Assembly (NCBI GenBank): GCA_029269725.1
Contig: JARJHS010000009.1
Span: forward strand, 62,001-126,000
Source: Pollutibacter soli
GTDB lineage: Bacteria > Bacteroidota > Bacteroidia > Chitinophagales > Chitinophagaceae
Direction of reading: 5' to 3'
Length of the DNA stretch: 64,000 bases
The notes beneath the pieces were generated by a model. The model was not told the DNA's origin. It did not search any database and saw only the letters and a program-made list of their open reading frames with translations. Within the stretch, counting starts at the first letter, position 1, and each line of letters starts with the position of its first letter. Shown piece by piece: positions 52,733 through 61,764 of the stretch. The position numbers and the translations under genes were made by a program.

Positions 52733-54169
52733 TTAACGGTTCCTACCCTGGTAGTAGTCAAGTATTTTTGTACGCAGCACATAGTCGTACCGTGCAATAA
52801 TCAAATTGATCTCTGATGCATCGCGCCTGTTCTTTACCGTTAGGTAGTCAACTGACGTTACAACACCTTCATTAAAACGGATATCAGCTGCACGAAAAGA
52901 TTCTTCGAATGCAGCTAACTGCTCAAGCAGGGTTTTATGCCTGCCGGCGGCAGTTGTCATATTCAGATAAGCCTGTTCAATGTTCTGTTGTAATCTTGTG
53001 CGGATATTTGTTTCCGTTATCTTCCTGCTTTCCAGCAGAATTTTTGCATTTTTCGTCCGGTTATGTGCAACACCCGCATTGAACAGCGGTATATTCAAAT
53101 TGATAGAAAACGAAGTCGAAATGTTATTTCTCAACTGATTCCCATAGGAAGGTTTCCAGTTGTAAAAATTATTTTGCTCCTTATACACATAAGAGTTTCC
53201 ACCATTCACGATTACATAATCCTGGGTTTCAACAATCGTTGAGTTGATGAAATTCTGATTGTTTGCTGAACTGGATATCGGCGATCCCGCCTGCGCGTTA
53301 AAGCCAATGGTAGGAAATTTCATTCCGACAGTGGCCTTCACCCATTTTTCTGCACTTTTTTTCCTGAGATAAGCTGCACGTATCATTGCAAATTCCTGGA
53401 GCGCTGTTGAATATACCTGTTCCGAAGTTTCAGCATAAGGGACCAGGAATTGTTCAGGGCTTATTTTCTGAATGGTCATGTTTTTTGAATAAGTCACATT
53501 CAATAACTGGCATAGATTGATCTTTGCAGTTTCGACGTTATTCCGGCCATTGATAATTGCAATTTCATTTCCTGCCATTGCGCCCTTGAGATCAGAGAGC
53601 TCGTAAGGCTTTGCCGCACCGCTCGAATCCAGCGTCTCCAGGCGAATCACCTGTTGTCTGGAAAGCTCATATTGATTCTCCAATGCGAGCAGCTGATCTT
53701 CGAGACTTAAAATATCCAAATAACCCAGGATCACATTAAGTGTGAGATTATCCTTTGATTGCTGCAGGTCCAGTCTAGATGCTTCATACGCGAGTGACTG
53801 TTGCTTCACCTGGTTATGCAGGGAAAGGCCCGCAAAAATGGGCGTATTACTGCTTGCATTATAGTTTGCATAACGTAGTGTCTGGTTAATATACGAGTTG
53901 GTAAACGGGTCAATGCTGCGACCTTGCTGAACACCATGACCTATGAATGCATTCAGATCGGGTAATCTGTTCAGCTGTGCCTGTCTCCACAAAATCTTCG
54001 AAGACTGCATGTCCAGTTCGCTCTGCTGAACATCAAAATTATTTTTGATTCCAAGTGCGATAGCATTTTCCAAAGTAAGTTCGCCCGGTGGCAAAGCCTC
54101 CTGAGCTGAAATCTTCATACAAAAACTTCCCAGCAACATTACTGTTGCTAATAAAAACCTTTTACACAT
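52733..54169 (-). CDS. TolC-family outer-membrane efflux protein
   Basis: The 478-residue protein has a signal peptide and the TolC repeat organisation: LTLENAIALGIKNNFDVQQSELDMQSSKI in the first half and ITETNIRTRLQQNIEQAYLNMTTAAGRHKTLLEQLAAFEESFRAADIRFNEGVVTSVDYL in the second. It forms an outer-membrane duct for export. It is last in the order permease-ATPase-TolC. No separate periplasmic adaptor gene is seen between them. Confidence 0.9.
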   Translation of the reverse strand: MCKRFLLATVMLLGSFCMKISAQEALPPGELTLENAIALGIKNNFDVQQSELDMQSSKILWRQAQLNRLPDLNAFIGHGVQQGRSIDPFTNSYINQTLRYANYNASSNTPIFAGLSLHNQVKQQSLAYEASRLDLQQSKDNLTLNVILGYLDILSLEDQLLALENQYELSRQQVIRLETLDSSGAAKPYELSDLKGAMAGNEIAIINGRNNVETAKINLCQLLNVTYSKNMTIQKISPEQFLVPYAETSEQVYSTALQEFAMIRAAYLRKKSAEKWVKATVGMKFPTIGFNAQAGSPISSSANNQNFINSTIVETQDYVIVNGGNSYVYKEQNNFYNWKPSYGNQLRNNISTSFSINLNIPLFNAGVAHNRTKNAKILLESRKITETNIRTRLQQNIEQAYLNMTTAAGRHKTLLEQLAAFEESFRAADIRFNEGVVTSVDYLTVKNRRDASEINLIIARYDYVLRTKILDYYQGRNR

Positions 54170-54188
54170 AGCTGTTCTTTTTTCCTCT

Positions 54189-54854
54189 TTAATGTTGAAT
54201 ATGTCCGTCCAATAAATTGATTATCCTGGATCCGTAAGTTGCGTTCTTTTCTGAGTGCGTTACCTGAATAACGGTTACGCCATTTTTATTCAATTCTGCA
54301 AAAAGTTCCATAATCTCTTCTCCCTGTTTCGAATTAAGATTACCGGTTGGCTCATCAGCGAGTAACAATTCAGGTTTTGCGATCAACGCGCGGGCAATAC
54401 CCACGAGCTGTTGCTGTCCACCAGAAAGTTGTGTAGGAAACAGATCTTTTTTGCCTACGATATTAAACCGGTCCAGCATATCCGCAACCATCGCCTTTCT
54501 TTCAGAACCTTTAATGTCCTGGTAGATCAATGGCGTTTCGATGTTTTCATACACCGTCAGTTCATCAATCAGGTGATAAGCCTGGAATACAAAACCGATA
54601 TAGCGTTTATATAATGCCGTTTTACTTTTTTCTTTGAGCAGATGAACATTTTCATGGAGGAACTGATAGCTTCCCTCGCTTGCATCATCCAGCATCCCGA
54701 TCACATTCAGAAGAGTTGATTTTCCGGAACCTGATGGTCCCATGATCGAAATAAATTCTCCTTTCTCAACAGTCAGGTTGATGTCTTTCAGAATAAAATT
54801 TCTTCTTCCTCCCTGTTCGATCCATTTAGAAATTCCCTTTAATTCGAGTAACAT
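54189..54854 (-). CDS. ABC transporter ATPase (MacB/LolD-like)
   Basis: The 221-residue protein has Walker A GPSGSGKST (39-47), Q-loop Gln91, signature LSGGQQQ (143-149), Walker B LLLADEP (163-169) and an H-loop in QVTHSEKNA. It supplies ATP-driven energy to the FtsX permease next to it. It is separated from the permease by 14 bases and from tolC by 19. Confidence 0.93.
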   Translation of the reverse strand: MLLELKGISKWIEQGGRRNFILKDINLTVEKGEFISIMGPSGSGKSTLLNVIGMLDDASEGSYQFLHENVHLLKEKSKTALYKRYIGFVFQAYHLIDELTVYENIETPLIYQDIKGSERKAMVADMLDRFNIVGKKDLFPTQLSGGQQQLVGIARALIAKPELLLADEPTGNLNSKQGEEIMELFAELNKNGVTVIQVTHSEKNATYGSRIINLLDGHIQH

Positions 54855-54868
54855 GTATTATTATTTGT

Positions 54869-57334
54869 TTATTCACTTCTTAAAGCGTTCACCGGGTTCT
54901 CGCTCGCACTTTTAATTGTACGCAAACTTAGCGTGAGCAAAGCAATCACCAGCATTCCGATTATGGTTGCTGCAAACACCCACCAGCTCATATCCGTCCT
55001 GTACGAATAATCCTGCAACCAACTGTTCATTACATAAGCTGCAACAGGAGATGCAATCACAAATGCCAGTACAACCAGTAATAACAGGTCTTTTGATAAT
55101 AGAGTAATGATTTGTACAACTGTTGCACCGAGTACTTTTCGAACGCCAATCTCTTTCACACGCTGATTGGTGGTGAAGATAACGAGACCCAGCAATCCAA
55201 GGCAACTGATAAAAATACAAAGTCCGGTTGCCCATCTCAGCAGCCTGGAAATATTCTGTTCAGATTTATAAAAAGCAGCTATCGTTTCGTCGAAGAAGCT
55301 GAGATTAAAATCTTCTTCAGGATATACCGCTTTATACTCTTTTTCAATTTTTGCAATCGTATTCTTCCATTTATTGCCGCCCGCTTCATTTTCCGGCAAA
55401 AGAATATGAATAACACGACTCATACTTCTTGAAGAAGAAAATGCAAGTGGTTTTATTGCAGACTGGGTAGATCTTGGATGAAAATCTGCAACAACACCTA
55501 CGATAGGTACTTTCCAGTTTCTCTCGATAAACTGACCCACAGCATCAGCAGGATTTTTAAAGCCGAGAAACTTCGCATAGGTTTCGTTGATTACATATTC
55601 CCTGATGGTATCACTTGGAGCCAATGTTCTTCCTGCAATCACTTTAATGCCGTATAGATTGAAGAAATTACTATCTGCGGTTTTTACTTCCACCATTGTT
55701 TCAACAAGCTTCTCTGGTGTCTGTACTTTAAATGTAGAAGATGAAGTGCTATTTGACGCCGGCGCATTTCCTGCAAGGCTCACCTGCTGAATTTCAGGAA
55801 TGGCTCTCAGTTTATCCAGCAGCACAAATCTCCGGTTATCTTCTTTATCAGAGAAGAAATCCCAACGTGTATTGAACAGAACAATAGCGTCTTTGTTGTA
55901 ACCAAGATCCTTATTCATTGAATAATGAATCTGCTTGCCAACGATCAAAGTGGCAATCACTAAAAATTGTGCGATGGTAAACTGTGCAGTGGTCAGTACT
56001 TTACGCAACCACGCTTTGCTTCCCGTATTGCTGTTGATGACCTGGTTCTTTAATACTGCTACCGGCTGAAACCTGGTGAGGAAGAATGCAGGATAAATCC
56101 CGGCGATGAACGTCACCGCTATCATCAGGAGAATGATGAATGCAATTACATGCGGCTGTGTCAATGATTCAAAGCCGATACCTTCAGGAATAAAATCTGC
56201 AAATATCTTCAGGATAAACGGAGTCAGTGCAACACAAAACAGGGTGGCGATCAACGTTAGTATAAATGATTCGCCAAGAAATTGCCTCATCAATGCCGGT
56301 CTTGAACTTCCCATCGTCTTCCTGATCCCGATTTCTTTTGCACGCTTGGAAGCCTGTGCTGTAGTCAGATTGATGAAATTGATACAGCCCAGCAATAGTA
56401 AAAATGCTGCTACAGCCAGTAAACCGTATAGTGTTGGTTTATGTGCCAGGCGATTGTTGAATGCATCAAAATCTGCATTGAAATGAATGTCAGCAAGTGG
56501 CTGAAGATTATGTTTGGTGTCGTCTTTTTTATTAGGATTTTCCTTGTCTTTTGTTCTGTACCTCTCGCGTATTACTGCCAGTTGTTTTTCCAGTTCAGCA
56601 GGCTTGTGTCCCGGCAACAGTTTCACAAACAATTGAGAGGACGAATTAATATTGCCCCATTCATCCCAACCATATTGGTTACTGAAATTTTTTTGCTGGA
56701 TGGTGGCCAGTGATAAAAATTCCTGGAAAATAAAATCGGTATTCCCTTGTAAACTTGTTACAATTCCGCTAACTGTTGCCGTCACACTATCATCGTAAAT
56801 AATCGTTCTGCCGGGGAGTTCTGAAACGGGGATATTACCGAAATAAACTTTTGCGCGATCTGCTGTCAGAACGAGCTGGTTTGGATTGCTGAGGGATGAT
56901 TTTTCAGATCCAGCCAGCCATTTATACTTAAAAATTTTGAAGTAATTGTTGTCGGTAGCAATTCTCTCTTTTTGTTTTTTGAAACTGACGTTTGATTTAC
57001 CGTCATTTGAAACGACAGTTACTTTCGCCTCATTCAATGTTTCAAAATGCGCTGCTGCCTCGTACCCGGTTGCTTCGTTCAGAACAGCTTTGTAGGTTGG
57101 CAGAGGCAGGCCGGAGTTATTGATAGTCAGGTCAGGGAATTTAATAGTAGATGTTACGCGGTAGATCCGGTCGCCATCTTTGTGAAATTTGTCATAGGAA
57201 AAATCATGCTGAACGATCAGGTAAATAACCAACGCGGCACTCAGGCCAATGGCCAAACCAGAGATATTGATCAGGGAAAAAATTTTATTCCGCTGAAAAC
57301 TTCTCAGTCCCGTTTTGAAGAAAGTTCTGAACAT
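54869..57334 (-). CDS. FtsX-like ABC permease (MacB periplasmic-core type)
   Basis: The 821-residue protein has an N-terminal membrane helix (19-40), a large periplasmic MacB core domain to about residue 285, then three helices (289-440), a second periplasmic domain, and a C-terminal FtsX part with helices ending NPVNALRSE. Such full-length permeases occur in mechanotransduction-type efflux systems such as MacB. With the adjacent ATPase and TolC it forms an efflux or lipoprotein/siderophore exporter. The exported substrate is unknown. Confidence 0.9.
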   Translation of the reverse strand: MFRTFFKTGLRSFQRNKIFSLINISGLAIGLSAALVIYLIVQHDFSYDKFHKDGDRIYRVTSTIKFPDLTINNSGLPLPTYKAVLNEATGYEAAAHFETLNEAKVTVVSNDGKSNVSFKKQKERIATDNNYFKIFKYKWLAGSEKSSLSNPNQLVLTADRAKVYFGNIPVSELPGRTIIYDDSVTATVSGIVTSLQGNTDFIFQEFLSLATIQQKNFSNQYGWDEWGNINSSSQLFVKLLPGHKPAELEKQLAVIRERYRTKDKENPNKKDDTKHNLQPLADIHFNADFDAFNNRLAHKPTLYGLLAVAAFLLLLGCINFINLTTAQASKRAKEIGIRKTMGSSRPALMRQFLGESFILTLIATLFCVALTPFILKIFADFIPEGIGFESLTQPHVIAFIILLMIAVTFIAGIYPAFFLTRFQPVAVLKNQVINSNTGSKAWLRKVLTTAQFTIAQFLVIATLIVGKQIHYSMNKDLGYNKDAIVLFNTRWDFFSDKEDNRRFVLLDKLRAIPEIQQVSLAGNAPASNSTSSSTFKVQTPEKLVETMVEVKTADSNFFNLYGIKVIAGRTLAPSDTIREYVINETYAKFLGFKNPADAVGQFIERNWKVPIVGVVADFHPRSTQSAIKPLAFSSSRSMSRVIHILLPENEAGGNKWKNTIAKIEKEYKAVYPEEDFNLSFFDETIAAFYKSEQNISRLLRWATGLCIFISCLGLLGLVIFTTNQRVKEIGVRKVLGATVVQIITLLSKDLLLLVVLAFVIASPVAAYVMNSWLQDYSYRTDMSWWVFAATIIGMLVIALLTLSLRTIKSASENPVNALRSE

Positions 57335-57779
57335 GGTTTTAGTTGTTAGTTGTCTGTTGTCATTAGTCAGAACGATCGCTGAATTGCTGACTACATCGGG
57401 GTCTGCGTTTTTGGCATAGAGCTTTTGAACTGTGACTTCGTGCCTTTAAAATCCTAATTATCAGTTTTCCTGGCCCTTGACTTCCGAAACCCGAGTACTG
57501 ACTCCCGACTGCCTCACATGTCCTGAATTATGCCAGATTCTAAATCCTTTACTGGCAAGGGTTTTGGCGGAATGTAAGGGGTATGGGTGTACGAAAACGA
57601 ACACCTTGTGTACGGTAGTGAGAGACGGAATAAGTTTAATGTCGACAGTGCAAAGTTGCAAGTATTTCCGGCGATAAAAAGATCCGGCCCCAAAACTATA
57701 CGGGCATAAAAAACCCGGAGTAAGCCTTAGCGTTCTCCGGGTCTGCTAAACTTTAAACTTTATACTTTAAACCGTCAAC
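57335..57779. other. Spacer upstream of the MacB-like permease
   Basis: The 445 bases contain no supportable gene. On the minus strand it should contain the promoter of the permease-ATPase-TolC operon. It has TTAGTTGTTAGTTGTCTGTTG-type short words (57347-57365) and the DUF4097 terminator at its right end. Confidence 0.45.
57707..57742 (-). terminator. Intrinsic terminator of the DUF4097 gene
   Basis: ACCCGGAG (57713-57720) pairs with CTCCGGGT (57735-57742). On the minus strand this is followed by six T residues. It lies 38 bases after the stop codon, so the DUF4097 gene is transcribed separately from the downstream permease. Confidence 0.85.
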
Positions 57780-58814
57780 TTATTTCATAGTTACAGAAAC
57801 TCTTCCGCTGCTGGCCCTTACCGTAACTGCCACACCGCCGCCATTGATGGTCCCATCAATTTCATCTTCTTCAATATCTCCTTTGAAATTGGCGAAATTT
57901 TCAGTCTTGATCTTTGAACCGGACAGACGCAGATCATAGCCTTTACCTGCAGGCAGGCTGAGCGCGATATTTCCGCCTGAATTGCTCAGTTTCACAAATT
58001 TTACAGGTTCCACAATCGCGATATCAATACTTCCGCCGCTGGTTGATGCAGAAAGGGCACAAGCCAATCCGTCCAAACGAACACTGCCACCGGAAGTATG
58101 GGCTTCGAGTTCACCGCTGATTGAGCCGCCTTTTACGTTGCCACCGCTGGTTGTAGCGTCGATATTTCCTTTGAGCTGATTCAGACTTACATTTCCGCCT
58201 GAAGTGGAAAGTTTGATCTCACCACTGCAACTTTCGGCGTCGATATTACCACCGCTGGTAGTAAGATCGAGATAGTCTGTTGCATTTTTTACGTTGATGT
58301 TTCCACCTGAAGTACGACCGTTCAGTTTACCACCCACCTGGTCGATATTAAGATTACCGCCGCTGGTGGTGAAGTCCTGTGTTCCGTTGAGGTTGTTTAA
58401 AGAAACATTACCACCGCTGGTTGTAAGATTCGTATTGGTCGCTTTTGCAACAGTAATTTTGAAAGAAATGGAAAGAGCGTCGTTCCAATCCATATTTCTT
58501 TTTTTAGGTTTCGCTATTGCAATAAGTTTTGATCCCTCCATTTCAACACGTAGGTCGTAGTCATCATTCAGTTTTTTCTGAATTTCATCTTTCGAATAAT
58601 TCTTTCTGCTGTTTCCGGGCTGGATGTAAATTTCTACGGCAGCCTGTCCTGTAGCAGTTCCGCTAACGGAAATGTTCCCCCCCGAGGTTGTGGATTCCAC
58701 TGATTTTATAGCCGATGCAGAAAAGTTTCTTGTAGAAAATGGCGTTTTACTGTCTTGCGCTTTCGTTGTTGCGGCTGCTGATAAAATCAGCAGGCTCATC
58801 AGGATTTTTTTCAT
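57780..58814 (-). CDS. Secreted DUF4097 beta-helix protein
   Basis: The 344-residue protein has a signal peptide (MKKILMSLLILSAAATTKAQ). From about residue 130 to 285 it repeats a TTSGGN-type motif about ten times (TSGGNVSLNNLNG, TSGGNLNIDQVGG, TSGGNINVKNATD, TSGGNIDAESCSG, STSGGNVSLNQLKG), each about 20 residues. This is the DUF4097 right-handed beta-helix. Proteins of this family are found at the cell surface or periplasm and are called putative adhesins; no ligand is known. It lies between two FtsX permease genes on the same strand. Confidence 0.9.
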   Translation of the reverse strand: MKKILMSLLILSAAATTKAQDSKTPFSTRNFSASAIKSVESTTSGGNISVSGTATGQAAVEIYIQPGNSRKNYSKDEIQKKLNDDYDLRVEMEGSKLIAIAKPKKRNMDWNDALSISFKITVAKATNTNLTTSGGNVSLNNLNGTQDFTTSGGNLNIDQVGGKLNGRTSGGNINVKNATDYLDLTTSGGNIDAESCSGEIKLSTSGGNVSLNQLKGNIDATTSGGNVKGGSISGELEAHTSGGSVRLDGLACALSASTSGGSIDIAIVEPVKFVKLSNSGGNIALSLPAGKGYDLRLSGSKIKTENFANFKGDIEEDEIDGTINGGGVAVTVRASSGRVSVTMK

Positions 58815-59201
58815 TGTCTTAGTGTTTATAAAAGTTTTAGTCTGACGTGGTATTTCCTACCAGATCAATTAATACGATTCATTTCAAAAAACGTTACAAG
58901 ACCTGGCAGGTCTTTTAGACCTCGCAGGTTTTTAAGACCTGGCAGGTCTCAAAGACCTCGCAGGTCTAAGAGCTTGAAGGTTTTTAAACCTAGGAGGTTT
59001 TAAACCTAGGAGGTTTTAGACCCCCTAGGTTGGGTATTGTCGCGAAAATCAATCTATCTATAATCCGGACTGATTTCTCTTATTCGTTAATTATCAATGG
59101 CTACTTATAGTACCTCGCAACTTCTAAGACCTGCCGGGTCTTTTAAACCTCGCAGGTTTTATAGACCTGGGGGGTCTTAGACCTCCCAGGTTGTACCTCT
59201 A
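58815..59201. repeat. AGACCTGCCAGGTCT-type hairpin array
   Basis: Two clusters, 58898-59034 and 59120-59197, contain repeated AAGACCTGGCAGGTCTTT, AGACCTCGCAGGT, AAACCTAGGAGGTTTT and GACCTGCCGGGTC words. Many neighbours can pair with each other (AGACCT/AGGTCT), so each cluster can form several hairpins. Nothing coding is visible in the spacer. Confidence 0.75.
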
Positions 59202-61589
59202 CTACTCACTTCTCAAACTATCCACGGGGTTATTCCTGGACGTCCGAAACGTAAGTACGCCGATGGTTGCGAGGGCAACCAGCAGCGAAATAACACCTGC
59301 TAATGGAAAAATGTACCAGCTGATATCAACCCTGTACACATATTGCTGAAGCCACGCATGCATCGCATACCAGGCAAGCGGACTTGCAATCAGAAACGCA
59401 ATGACCACCGGCCGAAGCTGATCTTCTGACAACAGTTTTGCAATCTGGAGTGATGATGCCCCCAAGACTTTTCTTACTCCAAGTTCTTTCTTCCGCTGTT
59501 CCGTACTGAAAGCGGAAAGGCCAAACAGTCCGAGACAGGAAATGATTATTGCAAATACGGAAAGGATCGTAAACAGTTTTCCTGTCCGTTCTTCCGACAA
59601 GAAGAGTTGATGATATGCTTCGTCAGTAAAAGAATAATTCAGGGGCATTCCCGGCGCTTTGGCTTTCCAGAGCTTATCGAGCTGCTGAATTACTTTATTA
59701 ATTGATTTCGGTTCAACTGTAATACTTATAAAGGTGAAAAAAACAGGCTCCATGCGAAATGTCAGCGGCCTGATCTCTTCCTGGAATGAATGGAAATGAA
59801 AATCTTTTACTACACCGATGATCAATCCGCTTCGCGACATCTGACTGAACTTTTTTCCGATGGCATCTTTCGGGCTGCTATATCCCAGTGATTTCACTGC
59901 CGCTTCATTGATGATCATTGCTTCTGTTGAATCTGATGAAAGATTTTTATCAAAAGCCCGACCGGCAACGATTTCCATTCCATACTGTTGCAAATAATCA
60001 TCGTCGACGCTGTAAAAATCTGTCTGCGTACTTTGCATGACATTACTACTGTTTTCAATCGTCGTCATCCTTTTTCGGTTGGCCTTTCCAGGTATGCAGT
60101 TCGCGTAGCTCACTTTGGTAATGCCAGGTATTTCCAAAAGTTCCAGCTTAAACGAACCCGATTGTCCGTAGAGGCGTTGATCAAAAAAATAATCGATGGA
60201 AATCAGGTGATCTTTTTTATATCCCGGGTCGTTGTCGCGCATAAAAAACAGTTGCATATATACAATCAGCGTAGCAATGATCAGCACAATTGAAATTGAA
60301 AACTGGGTAACTACAAGAACGCGTCTTAATGAAGTTCCTTTTTTTCCGGAAACCATCTGGCCCTTTAAAGTCTTTGAAGGCAGGAATGATGAAAGGGATA
60401 GAGCAGGATAGAGGCCTGCAATGAATCCTGTCACTAAAGAGATTCCCCATAATACCGCAACCAGGTAAGGAATGCTCAATAGTGAATCTGCAACAATTTT
60501 TCCTGCAATTGCATTGAAAGCCGGCAATAACATGGCGCAACAAATAATCGCCAACACAAAAGCCACCTGGCTCAGTAAAAGAGCATCAGTCATGAATTGT
60601 ATGACCAGTTGCTTTTTTGATGCGCCAAGGACTTTTCGTACACCGACCTCACGGGCACGCTTCAACGAATATGCCGTGGTCAGATTAATAAAATTGATTA
60701 TTGCAATCGCAAGTATAAATGCAGCAATAATACAGCACATGATGATCTCGTTGAGGTTTCCTGTAGACGTTGTGCCTGTACGTGATCCGCGGGCCTTTCC
60801 CTGGAGATAAACTGTTTTCAGTGGCTCAAGCTGAAGAGCATATTTGATGCGGGTCTGATCATAGTGCTTGTCAACGAACGCTGGTAAAGTTTTTTGAATC
60901 TGATCCGCAGACGACTGATCCTGCAAAAGGAGATAGGTGTAAAAGCCGGTAAAAGTCCAGCTGTTTCCAATGGACGGATTCCAATGCTTTGTCAGTGTTG
61001 AAATGGAAATCAGGAAGTCAGTACGGAAATGAGAGTTGTACGGAATGTCTTTCATCACTCCCGTTACTGTAGCTGGTTGTTTATCGATCTTAAGTATCTG
61101 ACCTACGGGATGCTGATCCTTAAAATATCTTTTCGCTGCTGATTCAGAAATCACCATCGTCATAGGAGTATTCAACACTGAACCAGGATTACCTTCAATC
61201 AAAGGGATGCTGAATACTTTAAATAGCGATGAATCGGCATAGGCAATATTTTCCTGCCCGAAAATGGATTCATCTTTTTGAATAATCATGTAATCCATAA
61301 ACAGGCGTGCTGCTGCTTTCACCTGCGGATATTCAGCTTCTATTGCTGGTGCAAGCGGAGCAGGTGCACTCTGGTAGTCAACACCTGTTTCCGATCTGAC
61401 ATCTGTTACGAGTCGATAAATCTGATCGTAATGTTCGTTGTATTTATCATAGTTAAGTTCAAAAGAACTATACAATAGCGCGAAAAATACAGCAGTCAAC
61501 GCCATTATCATTCCCATAAGATTCAATGATGTGAAGAATGGCTGACGCTTTAAGTAAGTAATTGTAGTTCTAAGAATATTCCGGATCAT
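59202..61589 (-). CDS. FtsX-like ABC permease
   Basis: The 795-residue protein repeats the architecture of the permease at 54869: an N-terminal helix (21-43), a periplasmic MacB core, three central helices, a second periplasmic region and a C-terminal FtsX part ending NPVDSLRSE. It has no ATPase gene beside it; it may share the one at 54189 or use a distant one. Its similarity to the neighbouring permeases suggests local duplication. Confidence 0.9.
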   Translation of the reverse strand: MIRNILRTTITYLKRQPFFTSLNLMGMIMALTAVFFALLYSSFELNYDKYNEHYDQIYRLVTDVRSETGVDYQSAPAPLAPAIEAEYPQVKAAARLFMDYMIIQKDESIFGQENIAYADSSLFKVFSIPLIEGNPGSVLNTPMTMVISESAAKRYFKDQHPVGQILKIDKQPATVTGVMKDIPYNSHFRTDFLISISTLTKHWNPSIGNSWTFTGFYTYLLLQDQSSADQIQKTLPAFVDKHYDQTRIKYALQLEPLKTVYLQGKARGSRTGTTSTGNLNEIIMCCIIAAFILAIAIINFINLTTAYSLKRAREVGVRKVLGASKKQLVIQFMTDALLLSQVAFVLAIICCAMLLPAFNAIAGKIVADSLLSIPYLVAVLWGISLVTGFIAGLYPALSLSSFLPSKTLKGQMVSGKKGTSLRRVLVVTQFSISIVLIIATLIVYMQLFFMRDNDPGYKKDHLISIDYFFDQRLYGQSGSFKLELLEIPGITKVSYANCIPGKANRKRMTTIENSSNVMQSTQTDFYSVDDDYLQQYGMEIVAGRAFDKNLSSDSTEAMIINEAAVKSLGYSSPKDAIGKKFSQMSRSGLIIGVVKDFHFHSFQEEIRPLTFRMEPVFFTFISITVEPKSINKVIQQLDKLWKAKAPGMPLNYSFTDEAYHQLFLSEERTGKLFTILSVFAIIISCLGLFGLSAFSTEQRKKELGVRKVLGASSLQIAKLLSEDQLRPVVIAFLIASPLAWYAMHAWLQQYVYRVDISWYIFPLAGVISLLVALATIGVLTFRTSRNNPVDSLRSE

Positions 61590-61610
61590 CAGTTTTCTCC
61601 TGTGCGTTTT

Positions 61611-61642
61611 ACGTTAAACGTTCAACGTTGAATGTTTAACGT
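61611..61642. repeat. 32-bp near-perfect palindrome
   Basis: ACGTTAAACGTTCAAC followed by GTTGAATGTTTAACGT pairs along its whole length with a single G-T pair. It lies in the spacer between two FtsX permease genes. It may be a terminator or a protein-binding site. Confidence 0.65.
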
Positions 61643-61764
61643 TGGCTATTGTGATTTAATCGTTCTTCCCGAAACGTATCGGAAAATCTCAATGCTCAAA
61701 TATTAAAAAGTATCCTGCCTTATTTTAGGTAAGCGTCCTGCGTTCTACGTTCAACTTTTCACGT

